From an uncultured Coriobacteriia bacterium (lineage in GTDB: Bacteria > Actinomycetota > Coriobacteriia > Anaerosomatales > PALSA-660), in the NCBI GenBank assembly GCA_903831865.1, contig CAIKZH010000003.1, positions 1 through 58,150 on the forward strand: a stretch of DNA of 58,150 nucleotides, in the 5' to 3' direction. The position numbers and the translations under genes were made by a program. Positions 9,330 to 19,382 of the stretch are shown one piece after another. Numbering within the stretch: position 1 is the first letter of the stretch; each line of letters begins with the position of its first letter. The notes below the pieces were generated by a model. It did not search any database, had not been told where the DNA came from, and worked only from the letters and a program-made list of their open reading frames with translations.

Positions 9330-11887
9330 TAGAGGGCCCTCTTCTCGCGGATCAGGCGCTCCATGAACGCCTTGGCCGCCGTGTCGCCGGCGCGCTGGGC
9401 CTCAGCCACGGTGCAGCCGGGAGCCGCGGTGACGCTCACCTGCACCGCTCCCGACGCGACGTGGATGGACGTGCCGCCCGCGAGTGCAAGCTGCGGCCCG
9501 GCCGAGCCCACGCCCAGCGAGTCGAGCACCTGCGGGATCAGCGCGATGGCCTGGCTGCGGAACCGGCGCGCGAGCGGGATGATCGCCTCGGTGCCGTGCA
9601 GGACGGCCGCATAGCCGGATCCAGGCCCGGACGAGATTCCGCCGCGCATGAACCCCTTTGGGTGGTACCACTCTGGCCACGAGGTCCGCGCGCCGGTGTC
9701 CGGGCCGAGGATGCCCCACTTCTTGCCTTTGGCCTCGAACGCGAGCTTGTTGAAGAACTCGATGCCGGTGTGGTGTCCAGGCACGAGTCCGACGCTGACC
9801 TCCTTGCCTCGGCCCTTCTCCAGAGCGCCGGGGATGGTCGCGGTCGTCAGCCGGCCGTAGCCGAGTCCCATCGACTGGAGGACGAGCGACACGAGCCCGG
9901 AACAGTCCGCGGCTGCCTGCGACATCGCCCCCCAGACGTAGGGCTTGCCGACCATGGACATGGCCTCGACCAGCCCACGGGCGACGGAGCCGAAGCCTCC
10001 GGTCAGTCCCCTCACGTTCTTGAGCGCACTCGCGATCACCCCGGTGTCGCCCGAGTCGAAGATTGAGGACAGGAGCGACGGCACGTTGGAGGCCAGCCCC
10101 CAGATCCCTCCGAACGCACTCTTCACGATCTGTAGGGCGTTGGAGAAGTTCAGGCCGTTGACGAAGCCTCCGACGACGTGGCCGCCCAGCGCCTGGAACA
10201 CGGTGGAGGGCGAGTGGATGCCAAGGAAGCTCTTCACGGCGTCGATCAGCTTGCCGGCGAGCGTCCGTCCCGCGTCCTCGATGGCCTTCAGCCCGCCGGT
10301 CAGTCCCGAGACCATGCCGGAGATCACGCCGGATCCCCACGAGGCGGCCTGCGAGATCATGGCCTTGATGGGCGCGGTGACCTTGGCCACGACCGTCGTC
10401 ACCACGGACACGATGGAGTTCCAGATCCCGGAGAGCGTCGTCGTGACCGCCGTCCAAGCGGTGGTGGTCGCCTTGCGGATGGTCGTCCACGCCCCGGTCA
10501 CCGCGTCGACTATGTGCTGGAAGAGGTAGCAGTGCTTGTAGGCGGTCGTGAACGCGCCGACCACGGCATTGACGATGAGTGGCCCCAGCTTCTGCAGCCA
10601 CGCTCCGAGTGCGACGCCCTCCTTGATGACCCAGGTGAATCCCTGGACCAGCTTGGCGAGGACGACCACCCCAGCGACCACGGCCGCGATGACGACGGCG
10701 ATCGGCGCCGCGATGGATATGAGCAGGATGGTGCCGAGCACCTTCAGGATCGGCATCAGCGGCTTGAGCATCGGGGCGAGCTGGGCCCACGCCTGCTTCA
10801 GGTTGTCGAACGCCTTCGCGAGCGAGTCCTTCACGATGGCCGCGACCTTGGAGAAGATCGGCGCGAGCACCGTCCACACCTGCTTGCCGGCGGTGATGAT
10901 GGGCTGCAGCCTGAGCATGACCTGGGTGAAGATGCCCCGGACCTTGTCCCAGTTCTTGTAGATGAACAGCCCCGCCGCGCCCACGAGCACGGCGACGAGC
11001 CCGATGGGCCCGAAGGCGGCGTTGGCGGCCAGTGCCGCGCCGGCGACTGCGGCGATGCCGATGACCAGGCCCTTGGTCGCCTTGGGCGCCGCATCGAACT
11101 TCGCGATGAGGCCGGAGAGGAAGCCCATGAACTGCGCGAGGTACGGCAGGATCTGCGTGCCGACCGTCACCTGCAGGGCCTGCAGGCTCGCGTTGAACTT
11201 CGCCTGGGCGCCGGCGGCGGTGTTGCCGTAGGCCGCAGCCTGTCCCGATGCCTTGGCTTGGATGTCCTTCAGGTAGTTCAGGCGGATGGCGGTGAGCTGG
11301 GCGGCCTTCTGCTGCGCGTCCAGACCCTTTGTGTTCGGCTTGACCGCCTCGATCCCGAACTGCTTCAGGATGCGCGTGTTGCCAGCCAGCACGAGGCCGA
11401 TCTGCGAGGCGGCCGATGTGACGTCCTCGCCTTTCGCGCGGGCGACGTCCATCGCGAGGCCCATCAGGTTCTGGGCCTTCGTGACCGATCCGGTGCGCTG
11501 CACGAGGTCCGCGAGCGCCGAGGACAGCGACTCCTTGGAGAAGCCCGAGAAGCGCATCATCGCGCTCAGGTTCTTCTCGACCGAGGGCGCGAGCTTGTCC
11601 CACGACCCTCCTGCCGCCTTGACGGACGTGGCGAGCCGGGCCTGCACCACCTGGGCGTCTGTGGCCGCCTTGACTGAGTCCTTGAGCCACAGGACGATCC
11701 CGGAGGACGCCAGCGCGCTGCCGAGGCGCCCCACCACGGATCCGAGGGCGGAGCCCATCTTCTGAAACGCGCTGCCGATAGCGCTCGTGTGGCCCGAGAC
11801 CTGTGTCTTGAGCTTCGTCAGCTGGTTCATGGCGCGGTCGATCTGCGCGCCGTTGTACTCGCCTACGACGGAGACGGTGACAGACAC
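9329..11887 (-). CDS. Tape measure protein with C-terminal NlpC/P60-like domain
   Basis: 852 aa, hydrophobic central region; C-term GKPYVWGAMSQAAADCSGLVSLVL. Confidence 0.8.
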   Translation of the reverse strand: MSVTVSVVGEYNGAQIDRAMNQLTKLKTQVSGHTSAIGSAFQKMGSALGSVVGRLGSALASSGIVLWLKDSVKAATDAQVVQARLATSVKAAGGSWDKLAPSVEKNLSAMMRFSGFSKESLSSALADLVQRTGSVTKAQNLMGLAMDVARAKGEDVTSAASQIGLVLAGNTRILKQFGIEAVKPNTKGLDAQQKAAQLTAIRLNYLKDIQAKASGQAAAYGNTAAGAQAKFNASLQALQVTVGTQILPYLAQFMGFLSGLIAKFDAAPKATKGLVIGIAAVAGAALAANAAFGPIGLVAVLVGAAGLFIYKNWDKVRGIFTQVMLRLQPIITAGKQVWTVLAPIFSKVAAIVKDSLAKAFDNLKQAWAQLAPMLKPLMPILKVLGTILLISIAAPIAVVIAAVVAGVVVLAKLVQGFTWVIKEGVALGAWLQKLGPLIVNAVVGAFTTAYKHCYLFQHIVDAVTGAWTTIRKATTTAWTAVTTTLSGIWNSIVSVVTTVVAKVTAPIKAMISQAASWGSGVISGMVSGLTGGLKAIEDAGRTLAGKLIDAVKSFLGIHSPSTVFQALGGHVVGGFVNGLNFSNALQIVKSAFGGIWGLASNVPSLLSSIFDSGDTGVIASALKNVRGLTGGFGSVARGLVEAMSMVGKPYVWGAMSQAAADCSGLVSLVLQSMGLGYGRLTTATIPGALEKGRGKEVSVGLVPGHHTGIEFFNKLAFEAKGKKWGILGPDTGARTSWPEWYHPKGFMRGGISSGPGSGYAAVLHGTEAIIPLARRFRSQAIALIPQVLDSLGVGSAGPQLALAGGTSIHVASGAVQVSVTAAPGCTVAEAQRAGDTAAKAFMERLIREKRAL

Positions 11888-11888
11888 C

Positions 11889-12401
11889 TCAGGTCACCTG
11901 TCCTCGGCCCTGGCCGGCGTCGAGGCGAGCCTGTAGCTCCGCCTCGGCCGCGCGCACGTCGGCGAGCATCGCGGCCTGCACCTCGCCGCCGATCTCGTCC
12001 CACGCGTGCCACAGGAACCGGCCTGGCTTCGCCGTGCCGTCGAGCCAGCGGATCATGGCGGCGCCTTGGGGGGTCTTGCCGCCGGCGTTGACCTTGCCGG
12101 CGAACTCGAAGATGGCCGCATCCCTCTTCGCGGCGTAGACCGAGACCTGGAACTTCCCGCGCTTGGTGCGCTCGCGCACCTTATAGGCGCCGGACACGTC
12201 GTCGCCGTGCACGCCTGGCAGGGAGGACAGGGAGGCGTCGGCGAACATGGCGATGCGGTTGCCCGCCACGCGCAGCTGCGATCGCAGGCACTTGGAGAGG
12301 TCCGGAGCGAGGTTGCGAAGGGCACGGACGGTGTTGGTCACGCCGTCGATCTGCAGGCGGACCTCCCAGGCGCCGTTCGCCTGCGCGCTCACCGACGCCA
12401 C
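11889..12401 (-). CDS. HK97 gp10-like / tail-associated protein
   Basis: Operon position; VRALRNLAPDLSKCLRSQLRVAGNRIA. Confidence 0.45.
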   Translation of the reverse strand: MASVSAQANGAWEVRLQIDGVTNTVRALRNLAPDLSKCLRSQLRVAGNRIAMFADASLSSLPGVHGDDVSGAYKVRERTKRGKFQVSVYAAKRDAAIFEFAGKVNAGGKTPQGAAMIRWLDGTAKPGRFLWHAWDEIGGEVQAAMLADVRAAEAELQARLDAGQGRGQVT

Positions 12402-12411
12402 CTCGCACCTC

Positions 12412-12896
12412 CTAGACCTTCCCGAGACGCTTGAGCGCCTCTTGGTGCTTTCGCTCCCTCTCCGCTTCCTCGCCGGCCTCGGCTGCCTCCTCGACCATCG
12501 CGTCGAACAGCTCCGGCCACGGCCCCCTGGGGATGCCGAGGAGCTCTAGAAGGTCGCCGACGGGCTGGCCGGAGAGGGCGACGCGGGCGATGAGGCGCAT
12601 GGCGCCATCGGTTCCCCCGGCTCGTCCCCCTCGGGCTGCTCGTCTTCGTCCATCGCCATGCCGGCGACCACGTCCTCGAACTGCTCCTGCGTGGTGTCAG
12701 CCGGAAGGTCGCCGCTCTTGATGAGGGCGAGGCGGGTCATGAAGGTCAGCGCGACCACGCCCTCCATCGCCTTGCTGCCGAGAGCCCGCTCCGCCTTGGC
12801 CTGCTCCGAGAATCCGATGGTGATGCGCACCGGCTCCCGCTTCTCGTCGACCCACTCCACCCAGCCGCGGGTGACCGTCGAGTTCTTGAATCGCAT
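12412..12896 (-). CDS. Tail assembly chaperone pair (12546-12896 and -1 frame extension 12412-12600)
   Basis: Overlapping ORFs between tail tube and tape measure; second ORF is in -1 frame relative to the first. Confidence 0.6.
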
Positions 12897-12911
12897 GGGC
12901 TTCTGCGCCTC

Positions 12912-13886
12912 CTAGTAGGTCGCGACGGAGTTGACGACAGTGGCGGTGAGGATGGTCGAGCCGCCCGATGCGATGGTCGGCTGGGCCGTGAGCGTGATCT
13001 CGCGGTTGGCGTTCTTGGCGTCGACGGCGGGGAAGTCCACGACAAACGGGCAGTTCGTGCACGCGAGGGTGAGGGTGTTGGTGCCGTTGACGAACTGCAC
13101 CGAGAAGCTGCCGTAGGCCACGACGCTGGTGGGCGCGGTCCCGGTCGGCGTGCCCGTGAGCGCCTCTTTCCACATGCCGAGGTCGCTCACGAGCGCGGAG
13201 AGCGAGATCGTGACCTGCTGCTTGTCCTCGAGGATGTCCGCCGGCGTGATGGATCCCGAACACAGGGGCGTATCGACGTTGTTGTTGATCTTGATGTCGC
13301 CCTGCGTGAGCAGGACGGCCGCGAGCGTCGAGCCGACCACGTCGATCTGGAACGTGCCGCCCACCGGCGTCCAGCGGCTGTCGCCCGACTCCGCGGTCCC
13401 CGGCACGTAGGTGGCGGGCATCGTGAGCGCGCCGCCCTTCCACGTCGGCTTGAAGTGGAGCGGCTCGTTGGCCTTCCAGGTCAGCTCGAGCTGGTCGAGC
13501 TTGCAGTCCTGGAGGGACTGGATGATGCCGGACAGCGAGCCCCACAGCGTGAAGTACGGCCGGGGGAGCGCCAGGGTGATCACGTGGGTGTAGGTCGGGC
13601 CCGCGCCTGTCACGGCGTCGGCGCCGAGGGCTGCGAGCAGGTAGAGGCCCGCGCTGCCGAAGTAGGCGGGGCACTCGTAGTCGGATGCCCCGATGATCGA
13701 GGCGAGGAAGGCGGAGGTGTCGCCGGCCGCGCCGCTCGTCACCTCGTCGATCTGCACGTCACGCTCGACGTGCGGAAGGGTGCCGCTGTACAGGCCATGG
13801 CCGAAGGTGGGAGACGCGGCGGGCGTGCCCTTCGCCGTCTGCTTGCCGATCCCGACCAGTCCGAGTCCGGGGTTGAGCTGTGCCAT
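12912..13886 (-). CDS. Major tail tube protein
   Basis: 324 aa, position, GLGLVGIGKQTAKGTPAASPTFG start typical of siphovirus tail tube proteins. Confidence 0.65.
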   Translation of the reverse strand: MAQLNPGLGLVGIGKQTAKGTPAASPTFGHGLYSGTLPHVERDVQIDEVTSGAAGDTSAFLASIIGASDYECPAYFGSAGLYLLAALGADAVTGAGPTYTHVITLALPRPYFTLWGSLSGIIQSLQDCKLDQLELTWKANEPLHFKPTWKGGALTMPATYVPGTAESGDSRWTPVGGTFQIDVVGSTLAAVLLTQGDIKINNNVDTPLCSGSITPADILEDKQQVTISLSALVSDLGMWKEALTGTPTGTAPTSVVAYGSFSVQFVNGTNTLTLACTNCPFVVDFPAVDAKNANREITLTAQPTIASGGSTILTATVVNSVATY

Positions 13887-13893
13887 CGTCTAC

Positions 13894-14097
13894 TCACTCC
13901 TTCTTCTCGGACGGCTTGCCGGCCGCCTTGGGCTTGACCTCGCTCGCCAGCCCGATGGACACGAGGTGCGCGACCACGCGCTCGTCGGCCGCGTCGAGGT
14001 CCCCGGCGGGGAGGTCGAACGCGATCCGCTCGCTTCCGTCGCCCGTCTCGCCGTGGACCGGCCGCTTGATCTCGTAGCGCGTCTTCATGGGTCTCAT
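13894..14097 (-). CDS. Hypothetical phage protein
   Basis: Operon position. Confidence 0.4.
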   Translation of the reverse strand: MRPMKTRYEIKRPVHGETGDGSERIAFDLPAGDLDAADERVVAHLVSIGLASEVKPKAAGKPSEKKE

Positions 14098-14110
14098 CCT
14101 GCTTTCGCTG

Positions 14111-14548
14111 TCAGCCGACGACGGTCGTGCACTGGATGGTCAGTTCGATGCCGCACGCGCGGTGCTTCTCGTCCGGCCACCACCCGACGATGTCGAGCCC
14201 GGCGACGGCGGCGAGCTGGCAAAGTCCTCCCAGCGTCGGGTCGGCGGTGATGGCCACCTCGATGGCCCCCGCGTCCGTCTTCGCGGCGTCCCGCACCTCC
14301 GCGTAGGTCCTCACGGCGAGTCGGCGAAAGACGCGCACCTTGACGAGGAACTGCTCTTGCATCTCGGCGAGGCCCGAGACCTCGTAGGTCTGGGTCACGT
14401 CGTGGTCCTCGTCGATCCACACGTGCCGGTCGGTCCTGCGCGCCGGGGTGCCCAGTTCGACGGTCGCGCCAGCGAGGTCGTCTAGACCTGAGATGAGAGC
14501 GAGCAGGGCGTCCTCGACTTCGAACGCCTTTGTCCTGAGTCCGGCCAT
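14111..14548 (-). CDS. Phage neck / tail terminator-like protein
   Basis: Operon position between connector and tail tube genes. Confidence 0.45.
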   Translation of the reverse strand: MAGLRTKAFEVEDALLALISGLDDLAGATVELGTPARRTDRHVWIDEDHDVTQTYEVSGLAEMQEQFLVKVRVFRRLAVRTYAEVRDAAKTDAGAIEVAITADPTLGGLCQLAAVAGLDIVGWWPDEKHRACGIELTIQCTTVVG

Positions 14549-14549
14549 G

Positions 14550-15152
14550 TCAGCCCACCATCGGGATGCGCCGGTCGTAGTCGGCGAGGATCGCGTCCAC
14601 TTCCGGGATGCCGCTGGGGCGATCCGGGGAGGCGACGACGATGCGGAAGGTGTTGTCGCCCTGGGACTGCATCGTGGCCCGCGCCGGGAGCGATGAGGGC
14701 AGCAGGACGTCCACGGCCCACTTCAGCGCGGCGTACTTGATCGGTGCCGGCGGGACCGCGTAGCCGTGCGTGTACTCCACGTCGACCGTCGAGCCGCGGG
14801 GCCAGGCGACGGGACGCCCCAGAGGACCGATGCGGGTGACCACGCCGCGGCGCGCGATCCTCACGAGCGCGAGCTCGGTATTCGTGAGGTCCACTCCGTC
14901 GACTGCGATCGACGAGACGCCGGTCACCTCGACGTCGGGCAGGATGATCGTGGAGGACCCGTCCCCCCGCACAGAGCAGGTCGACGTCCTGGGAAGGAAC
15001 GCGACCCCGCACAGATGCTCGATGCGCTCCTCGACCATGGCGATGCGATCAGCGAGCATCGCGTCCGGGTAGGAGTCGGCGCTCTCCAGCGTCTCGTCCT
15101 CGGCGCGGAGCTCGTCGATCGTGAAGTAGGCCGTCGCGGGAGCCTCGGGCAC
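14550..15152 (-). CDS. Head-tail connector protein
   Basis: FTIDELRAEDETLESADSYPDAMLADRIAMVEERIEHLCGVAF; follows capsid gene; GTG start inferred. Confidence 0.6.
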   Translation of the reverse strand: MPEAPATAYFTIDELRAEDETLESADSYPDAMLADRIAMVEERIEHLCGVAFLPRTSTCSVRGDGSSTIILPDVEVTGVSSIAVDGVDLTNTELALVRIARRGVVTRIGPLGRPVAWPRGSTVDVEYTHGYAVPPAPIKYAALKWAVDVLLPSSLPARATMQSQGDNTFRIVVASPDRPSGIPEVDAILADYDRRIPMVG

Positions 15153-15166
15153 GAGAGCTACTCCGT

Positions 15167-15466
15167 CTACCCGGCCGCGGTCAGAGCCGCGATGATCTGG
15201 GCCTTGGTGGCCTCCTCGTCGTGCTGCACGCCCTTGGAGGCCGCCAGCGCGATGAGCTCCGCCCGGTTCATCTTCTCGACCGGCTTGGCAGGCGCGTCCG
15301 CCGTCTCGGGCACCGCGTCGTCCTTGACCGGCTTGGCCTTCTGGCCGGTCAGGCGCTCGTACTCCGGCTTCGGCACCGAGGCGCCCGCCGGATAGCGCAG
15401 GAAGCCGATGCCACGCGCGTAGGACTCGTAGAGCGGCTTGCGGGTGATGACCCTCTCGACCGCCAT
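15167..15466 (-). CDS. Phage protein with C-terminal HeH/SAP/LEM-like motif
   Basis: MNRAELIALAASKGVQHDEEATKAQIIAAL. Confidence 0.5.
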   Translation of the reverse strand: MAVERVITRKPLYESYARGIGFLRYPAGASVPKPEYERLTGQKAKPVKDDAVPETADAPAKPVEKMNRAELIALAASKGVQHDEEATKAQIIAALTAAG

Positions 15467-15549
15467 GTCTTCCTCTCCTCATCTGGGAAGGCCCGGCGCC
15501 CGTTGCCAGGCGCCGGGCCCTCGATCGCTCGTCCGTGTAGGACCTGCGC

Positions 15550-16872
15550 CTAGTGACCGGCGTGCGAGCCGTGGGCATCGACGGTGCAGAACGCGTAGGA
15601 GCGCTCTGTGCCCGCCGCGGCGCGCAGGCGCGCCTTGTAGGTCACGAGGTCCTTCGTGAAGTTGTCGCCGGTCTGGTCGCTCATCGTGAGGTTGACGCCC
15701 TCGCGGACCGCGACCTCCCACTGCGAGAAGTCGGCGACCATCGGCTGGCCCTGCGTGAACGACGCGTGCCGGACCACGTTCAAGCCCCACATCGTGCGCG
15801 GCAGCGGGGCGAGCGGGCCGCCGTAGAGGTAGAGCCCGCTGGTCGCGACGCGCTGGATGATCTCGTCTTGGTAGTCGAGCGAGTTCAGGCCGACGGCGGT
15901 CGCCACGATCGAGCCGCACGATGCGATCTCGATGGCGATCGCGGCCTTGAGGATCCCGTCGGACAGCGACTCGTCCGTCCCGCGCTCGTAGTAGAGGCGG
16001 TCGGCCCAGTTGTACATGCCGAGCAGGTTCTCCCCGTCGCCGTCACCGGCGATGATCTGGCGCTGCAGCTCTGCCATGGCGCCGTAGACCATGCGCCCGT
16101 CGATCCACGCGACCAGACGCGGCGCGTCCTGGGTCTTCTCCCAGGTGGTGGTCGCGATGTGCCCGATCTTGTGGACCTTCATGTCCACGTCGTCGAACTT
16201 GATGTCCGTCAGCGGGTAGTCGCCCTGTGCGGCGATCGACGCGGCGGAGTTGGTGAAGAGCTTCTCCACGTGGAACCGCACGAGGTCCGACGTGGTGGCC
16301 GTGACGCTCACCAGCTGCAGGATGTTGAGCGGCAGCTGGGGCAGGCCCACGATGTCCGGACGGATGTCCGGCAGCACCAGGACCTCGGCGTCGCCGTCGA
16401 TCGGGCCGGGGGTGTCGTCGCCGGCCATGGCGCGCACGACCTCGTCGCGGCCCAGGATCTCGAACAACGGCGTCTCGCCGCCGATCGAGCCGTTGGCGAG
16501 ACGACCGCTGTCGGCCAGCGCCTGGTAGACGTCGCCGTCCACGAAGCGCGATCCTGCGGTCACCTTGCGGCGCACGGGGTGCGAGGCTCCGGCCGCGCGC
16601 AGGCCGCCCGTGGAAGCGCCGGACGCCTCGGCGTCGGAGCAGGCGTCCGCGAACATCTGCTCGAGCGAGTCGACGCTGTCCTTCGCGTCTCCGAGAGCCT
16701 TGCGCGCCTCGAAGTACTTCGCCTTGAAGTCCTCCGTGGTCAGCGTCTCCTCGGAGACGGCGGTGTCCATCATCGCCTTGGTGTTGCGCTCGAGCTCGGC
16801 AGCGTGGTCGCGCGCCTTGCTGAGCTCGGCGCCGATCTTCCGCGCCGTCTCGGTCGTGGCCTTGGGTGCCAT
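15550..16872 (-). CDS. HK97-type major capsid protein
   Basis: 440 aa with N-terminal delta-domain-like coiled coil, downstream of prohead protease. Confidence 0.8.
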   Translation of the reverse strand: MAPKATTETARKIGAELSKARDHAAELERNTKAMMDTAVSEETLTTEDFKAKYFEARKALGDAKDSVDSLEQMFADACSDAEASGASTGGLRAAGASHPVRRKVTAGSRFVDGDVYQALADSGRLANGSIGGETPLFEILGRDEVVRAMAGDDTPGPIDGDAEVLVLPDIRPDIVGLPQLPLNILQLVSVTATTSDLVRFHVEKLFTNSAASIAAQGDYPLTDIKFDDVDMKVHKIGHIATTTWEKTQDAPRLVAWIDGRMVYGAMAELQRQIIAGDGDGENLLGMYNWADRLYYERGTDESLSDGILKAAIAIEIASCGSIVATAVGLNSLDYQDEIIQRVATSGLYLYGGPLAPLPRTMWGLNVVRHASFTQGQPMVADFSQWEVAVREGVNLTMSDQTGDNFTKDLVTYKARLRAAAGTERSYAFCTVDAHGSHAGH

Positions 16873-16890
16873 CGCCAGATCCCTCCTAAG

Positions 16891-17790
16891 TCAGTCGAAT
16901 GCGCTGCGCAGCATCGCCGCGACTTCCGCCCTGTCCACGGTGCGCCCGCTGTCAGCGGTCGGATCTCTGACCGAATCGCTGGTCGCGCCGTCGCCCCCGT
17001 CCCCGCCGCCGTCGTCTCCTCCGCCGTCCACGCTGCTCAGGACCTGGTTGATCAGGTCGCGAGCGTCGGTGAGCTTGCCTTCGTTCTCCGTCGAGAGCGT
17101 CCGGCCGACCGCGACCGGCTCCGCGGCGTCGGCGGGAGTGGCGGAGGCAGCTGCCACAGCCGGTGCGTGACGGAATCCCAGCGCCGCGAAGTCGAACCGG
17201 GAGAGGGCGGCCGCTTGGAGGGACTCGGTGACCTCGTCCGCGAATCCCCACTCGGCCGCGTCGGCCGCGGTGAGCCACGTCTCGGCGTCCATCGCGGCCA
17301 GCAGCTCGGCCTCGTCCTTGGTCGACCGGCTCAAATAGGTCGAGACCATTGCCTCGCGGATCTTGTCGAGCGAGTCGGCGACCGAGCGCATCTCGTTCGC
17401 GTCCCCGATGGCCAAAGACCACGGGTTGTGGATCATCAGCATCGTGTTGGCCGGCATGACGATGCGGTCGCCTGCCAGCGCCACGATCGACGCGATGGAA
17501 GCCGCGTAGCCGTCCACGTAGGTGGTGACGCTGGCGGGGTTGGCGCGCAGCGTGTTGTAGATCGCCACGCCGTCGAAGACAGAGCCGCCGGGCGAGTTGA
17601 TGTGCAGGTTGATCTGCGCCACCGGCCCCAGCGCCTTCAGTTGATCGACGAAGTCCTTGGCGGAGGTGGAATCCCCCCACCACGAGTCGCCGATCTCGTC
17701 GTAGATGTAGATATCGGCCTCGCCATCGGCGACAGCCTTCACGCGGAACCAGGGCCGACCGCTGGCAGGGTTGAGCTTCGGCCTGGGCAT
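16891..17790 (-). CDS. ClpP-like prohead protease (S14)
   Basis: INSPGGSVFDGVAIYNTL ... DGYAASIASIVALAGD ... MIHNPW. Confidence 0.9.
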   Translation of the reverse strand: MPRPKLNPASGRPWFRVKAVADGEADIYIYDEIGDSWWGDSTSAKDFVDQLKALGPVAQINLHINSPGGSVFDGVAIYNTLRANPASVTTYVDGYAASIASIVALAGDRIVMPANTMLMIHNPWSLAIGDANEMRSVADSLDKIREAMVSTYLSRSTKDEAELLAAMDAETWLTAADAAEWGFADEVTESLQAAALSRFDFAALGFRHAPAVAAASATPADAAEPVAVGRTLSTENEGKLTDARDLINQVLSSVDGGGDDGGGDGGDGATSDSVRDPTADSGRTVDRAEVAAMLRSAFD

Positions 17791-17796
17791 GGCTGA

Positions 17797-19140
17797 TCAG
17801 TCCTCCTCGTCGAGATGCAGGGGTGCAGGCGCGCCGCGCAGCGCTTCGGTCACGAGCGGATCCGTGGCGGGGACGGGCGCCGGATCCGGAGCCGCGGCGG
17901 CGGGAGTCTGGCCGGGGACCTGCATGTTGACCGGCGCGAGCGGCAGGTCGTAGGGGTTGTCCGTGGTCGTGGGGTCGGCCGGGGGCAGCTCCTCGTATCT
18001 GCGGCGCTCGTTGGCGGCGTTGGTCCCGGACTGCTGCATCATCAGATGCATGCGGGCGCGCGCCTCTGGATCCGGCCGCAGGATCTCGTCCACGTTGAAC
18101 TTCAGGTACAGGCCGTCCCACGCGGGTTCGGGAGCCACGAGCTGCGCCTGCAGCTCGTCCTCGACGAGCTCCACCGCGCCGCCGACGGCGTCGACGTAGA
18201 AGGCGCGGCGGGCCTCGAGCATTGAGGCGTAGGCGGCCTTCTCGGACAGCCCCATCTGCATGAGCGTCAGTCCGTAGGCGCCGATGACCTCCTCGCGCGA
18301 GAGCTTGCGCTGGTCGATCAGGGCGACGTCGGCCGCCGATACCCCGAGCGTGTCGACGCTCCACTCGCCCCCGAGAAGGGCGAACCGTCCGCCGTTCGCG
18401 GGACCGGAGTAGAGTTTCTCGAGCTCGTTGCGCAGCTTGGTCTCGTCGTCTGGGTTGCGCGTGAGCTTGGCGGCGGTGAACACGGCCCTCGGGGTGACGC
18501 CGTTGGCCATCGTCGCGTTCTGGAGGTCCATCGAGGCGTCCTCGAGCGCGAGCGTGCGGGCCAGTGCCTCGAGGGGAGAGACGCGCCCGGGCAGCCAGAC
18601 GTGGACGACCTGCTCGGGCGCGAGGGTCGCCATCACACCGCCGGCCATCACCCGGTAGCCGATGATGCCCGACGCGTCCTGGATCGTCGTGACGTACTTC
18701 CACGGGATGGGCCACAGCTCTGTGGGCGGAGATCCGAGGCTGGGGCGGTACGGCACGATCAGCCCCTCGCCCTGGACGAACAGGTCGAGCAGGAACTGCA
18801 CCTTCAGCCGCGTCTGGGATGCTCGCGGGAACGGGGAGGTGAGAAGCGCCGGAAGCCCGTTGCCTTCTGCTCCCCGCACCTGAGTGCGGGTCTCGGCATC
18901 CACGCCGTCGTAGACGTTGATCGACAGGCGGGCGATGCCCATGACGAGCTTGTTGACCACGGCGAACACCCACGGCTGGCGCCGGTACATCTGCTCGTAG
19001 GTGACCGCCCGGAACTCTCCCGGCTGGGAGATCAGGCGCACGAAGTTGTTGCCGGCGGAGTGCCATATCTTCGGGCCGGGGTCCACGGGGAACGAGGCGC
19101 GCACCTGACGCGCGTGGCCGCCGGAGATCACGAGACTCAC
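17797..19140 (-). CDS. Phage portal protein (HK97 family)
   Basis: Position and sequence character; GTG start inferred. Confidence 0.8.
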   Translation of the reverse strand: MSLVISGGHARQVRASFPVDPGPKIWHSAGNNFVRLISQPGEFRAVTYEQMYRRQPWVFAVVNKLVMGIARLSINVYDGVDAETRTQVRGAEGNGLPALLTSPFPRASQTRLKVQFLLDLFVQGEGLIVPYRPSLGSPPTELWPIPWKYVTTIQDASGIIGYRVMAGGVMATLAPEQVVHVWLPGRVSPLEALARTLALEDASMDLQNATMANGVTPRAVFTAAKLTRNPDDETKLRNELEKLYSGPANGGRFALLGGEWSVDTLGVSAADVALIDQRKLSREEVIGAYGLTLMQMGLSEKAAYASMLEARRAFYVDAVGGAVELVEDELQAQLVAPEPAWDGLYLKFNVDEILRPDPEARARMHLMMQQSGTNAANERRRYEELPPADPTTTDNPYDLPLAPVNMQVPGQTPAAAAPDPAPVPATDPLVTEALRGAPAPLHLDEED

Positions 19141-19361
19141 GGCGCCACCTCGATCTCCTGCAGCCACAGCCGATCGGAGCGCGGGATCACCGCGCGGCCA
19201 TCGATCTGCGTGGGACCGTCAACGCCGAGGGCCTCGGCGCACTCGAGCACGATGCAGTCGCGGTAGACGCCGACCAGGACGCCACGGACGCTCACGTCGT
19301 CGGGGCGATGGACGACCACCGTCGAGCGCTTCATGCGATCGATGTAGCGGCGCAGACTCAT
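19137..19361 (-). CDS. Hypothetical phage protein
   Basis: Overlaps portal start. Confidence 0.4.
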   Translation of the reverse strand: MSLRRYIDRMKRSTVVVHRPDDVSVRGVLVGVYRDCIVLECAEALGVDGPTQIDGRAVIPRSDRLWLQEIEVAP

Positions 19362-19382
19362 GAGGCGAGCCTGCGCGCGCTG

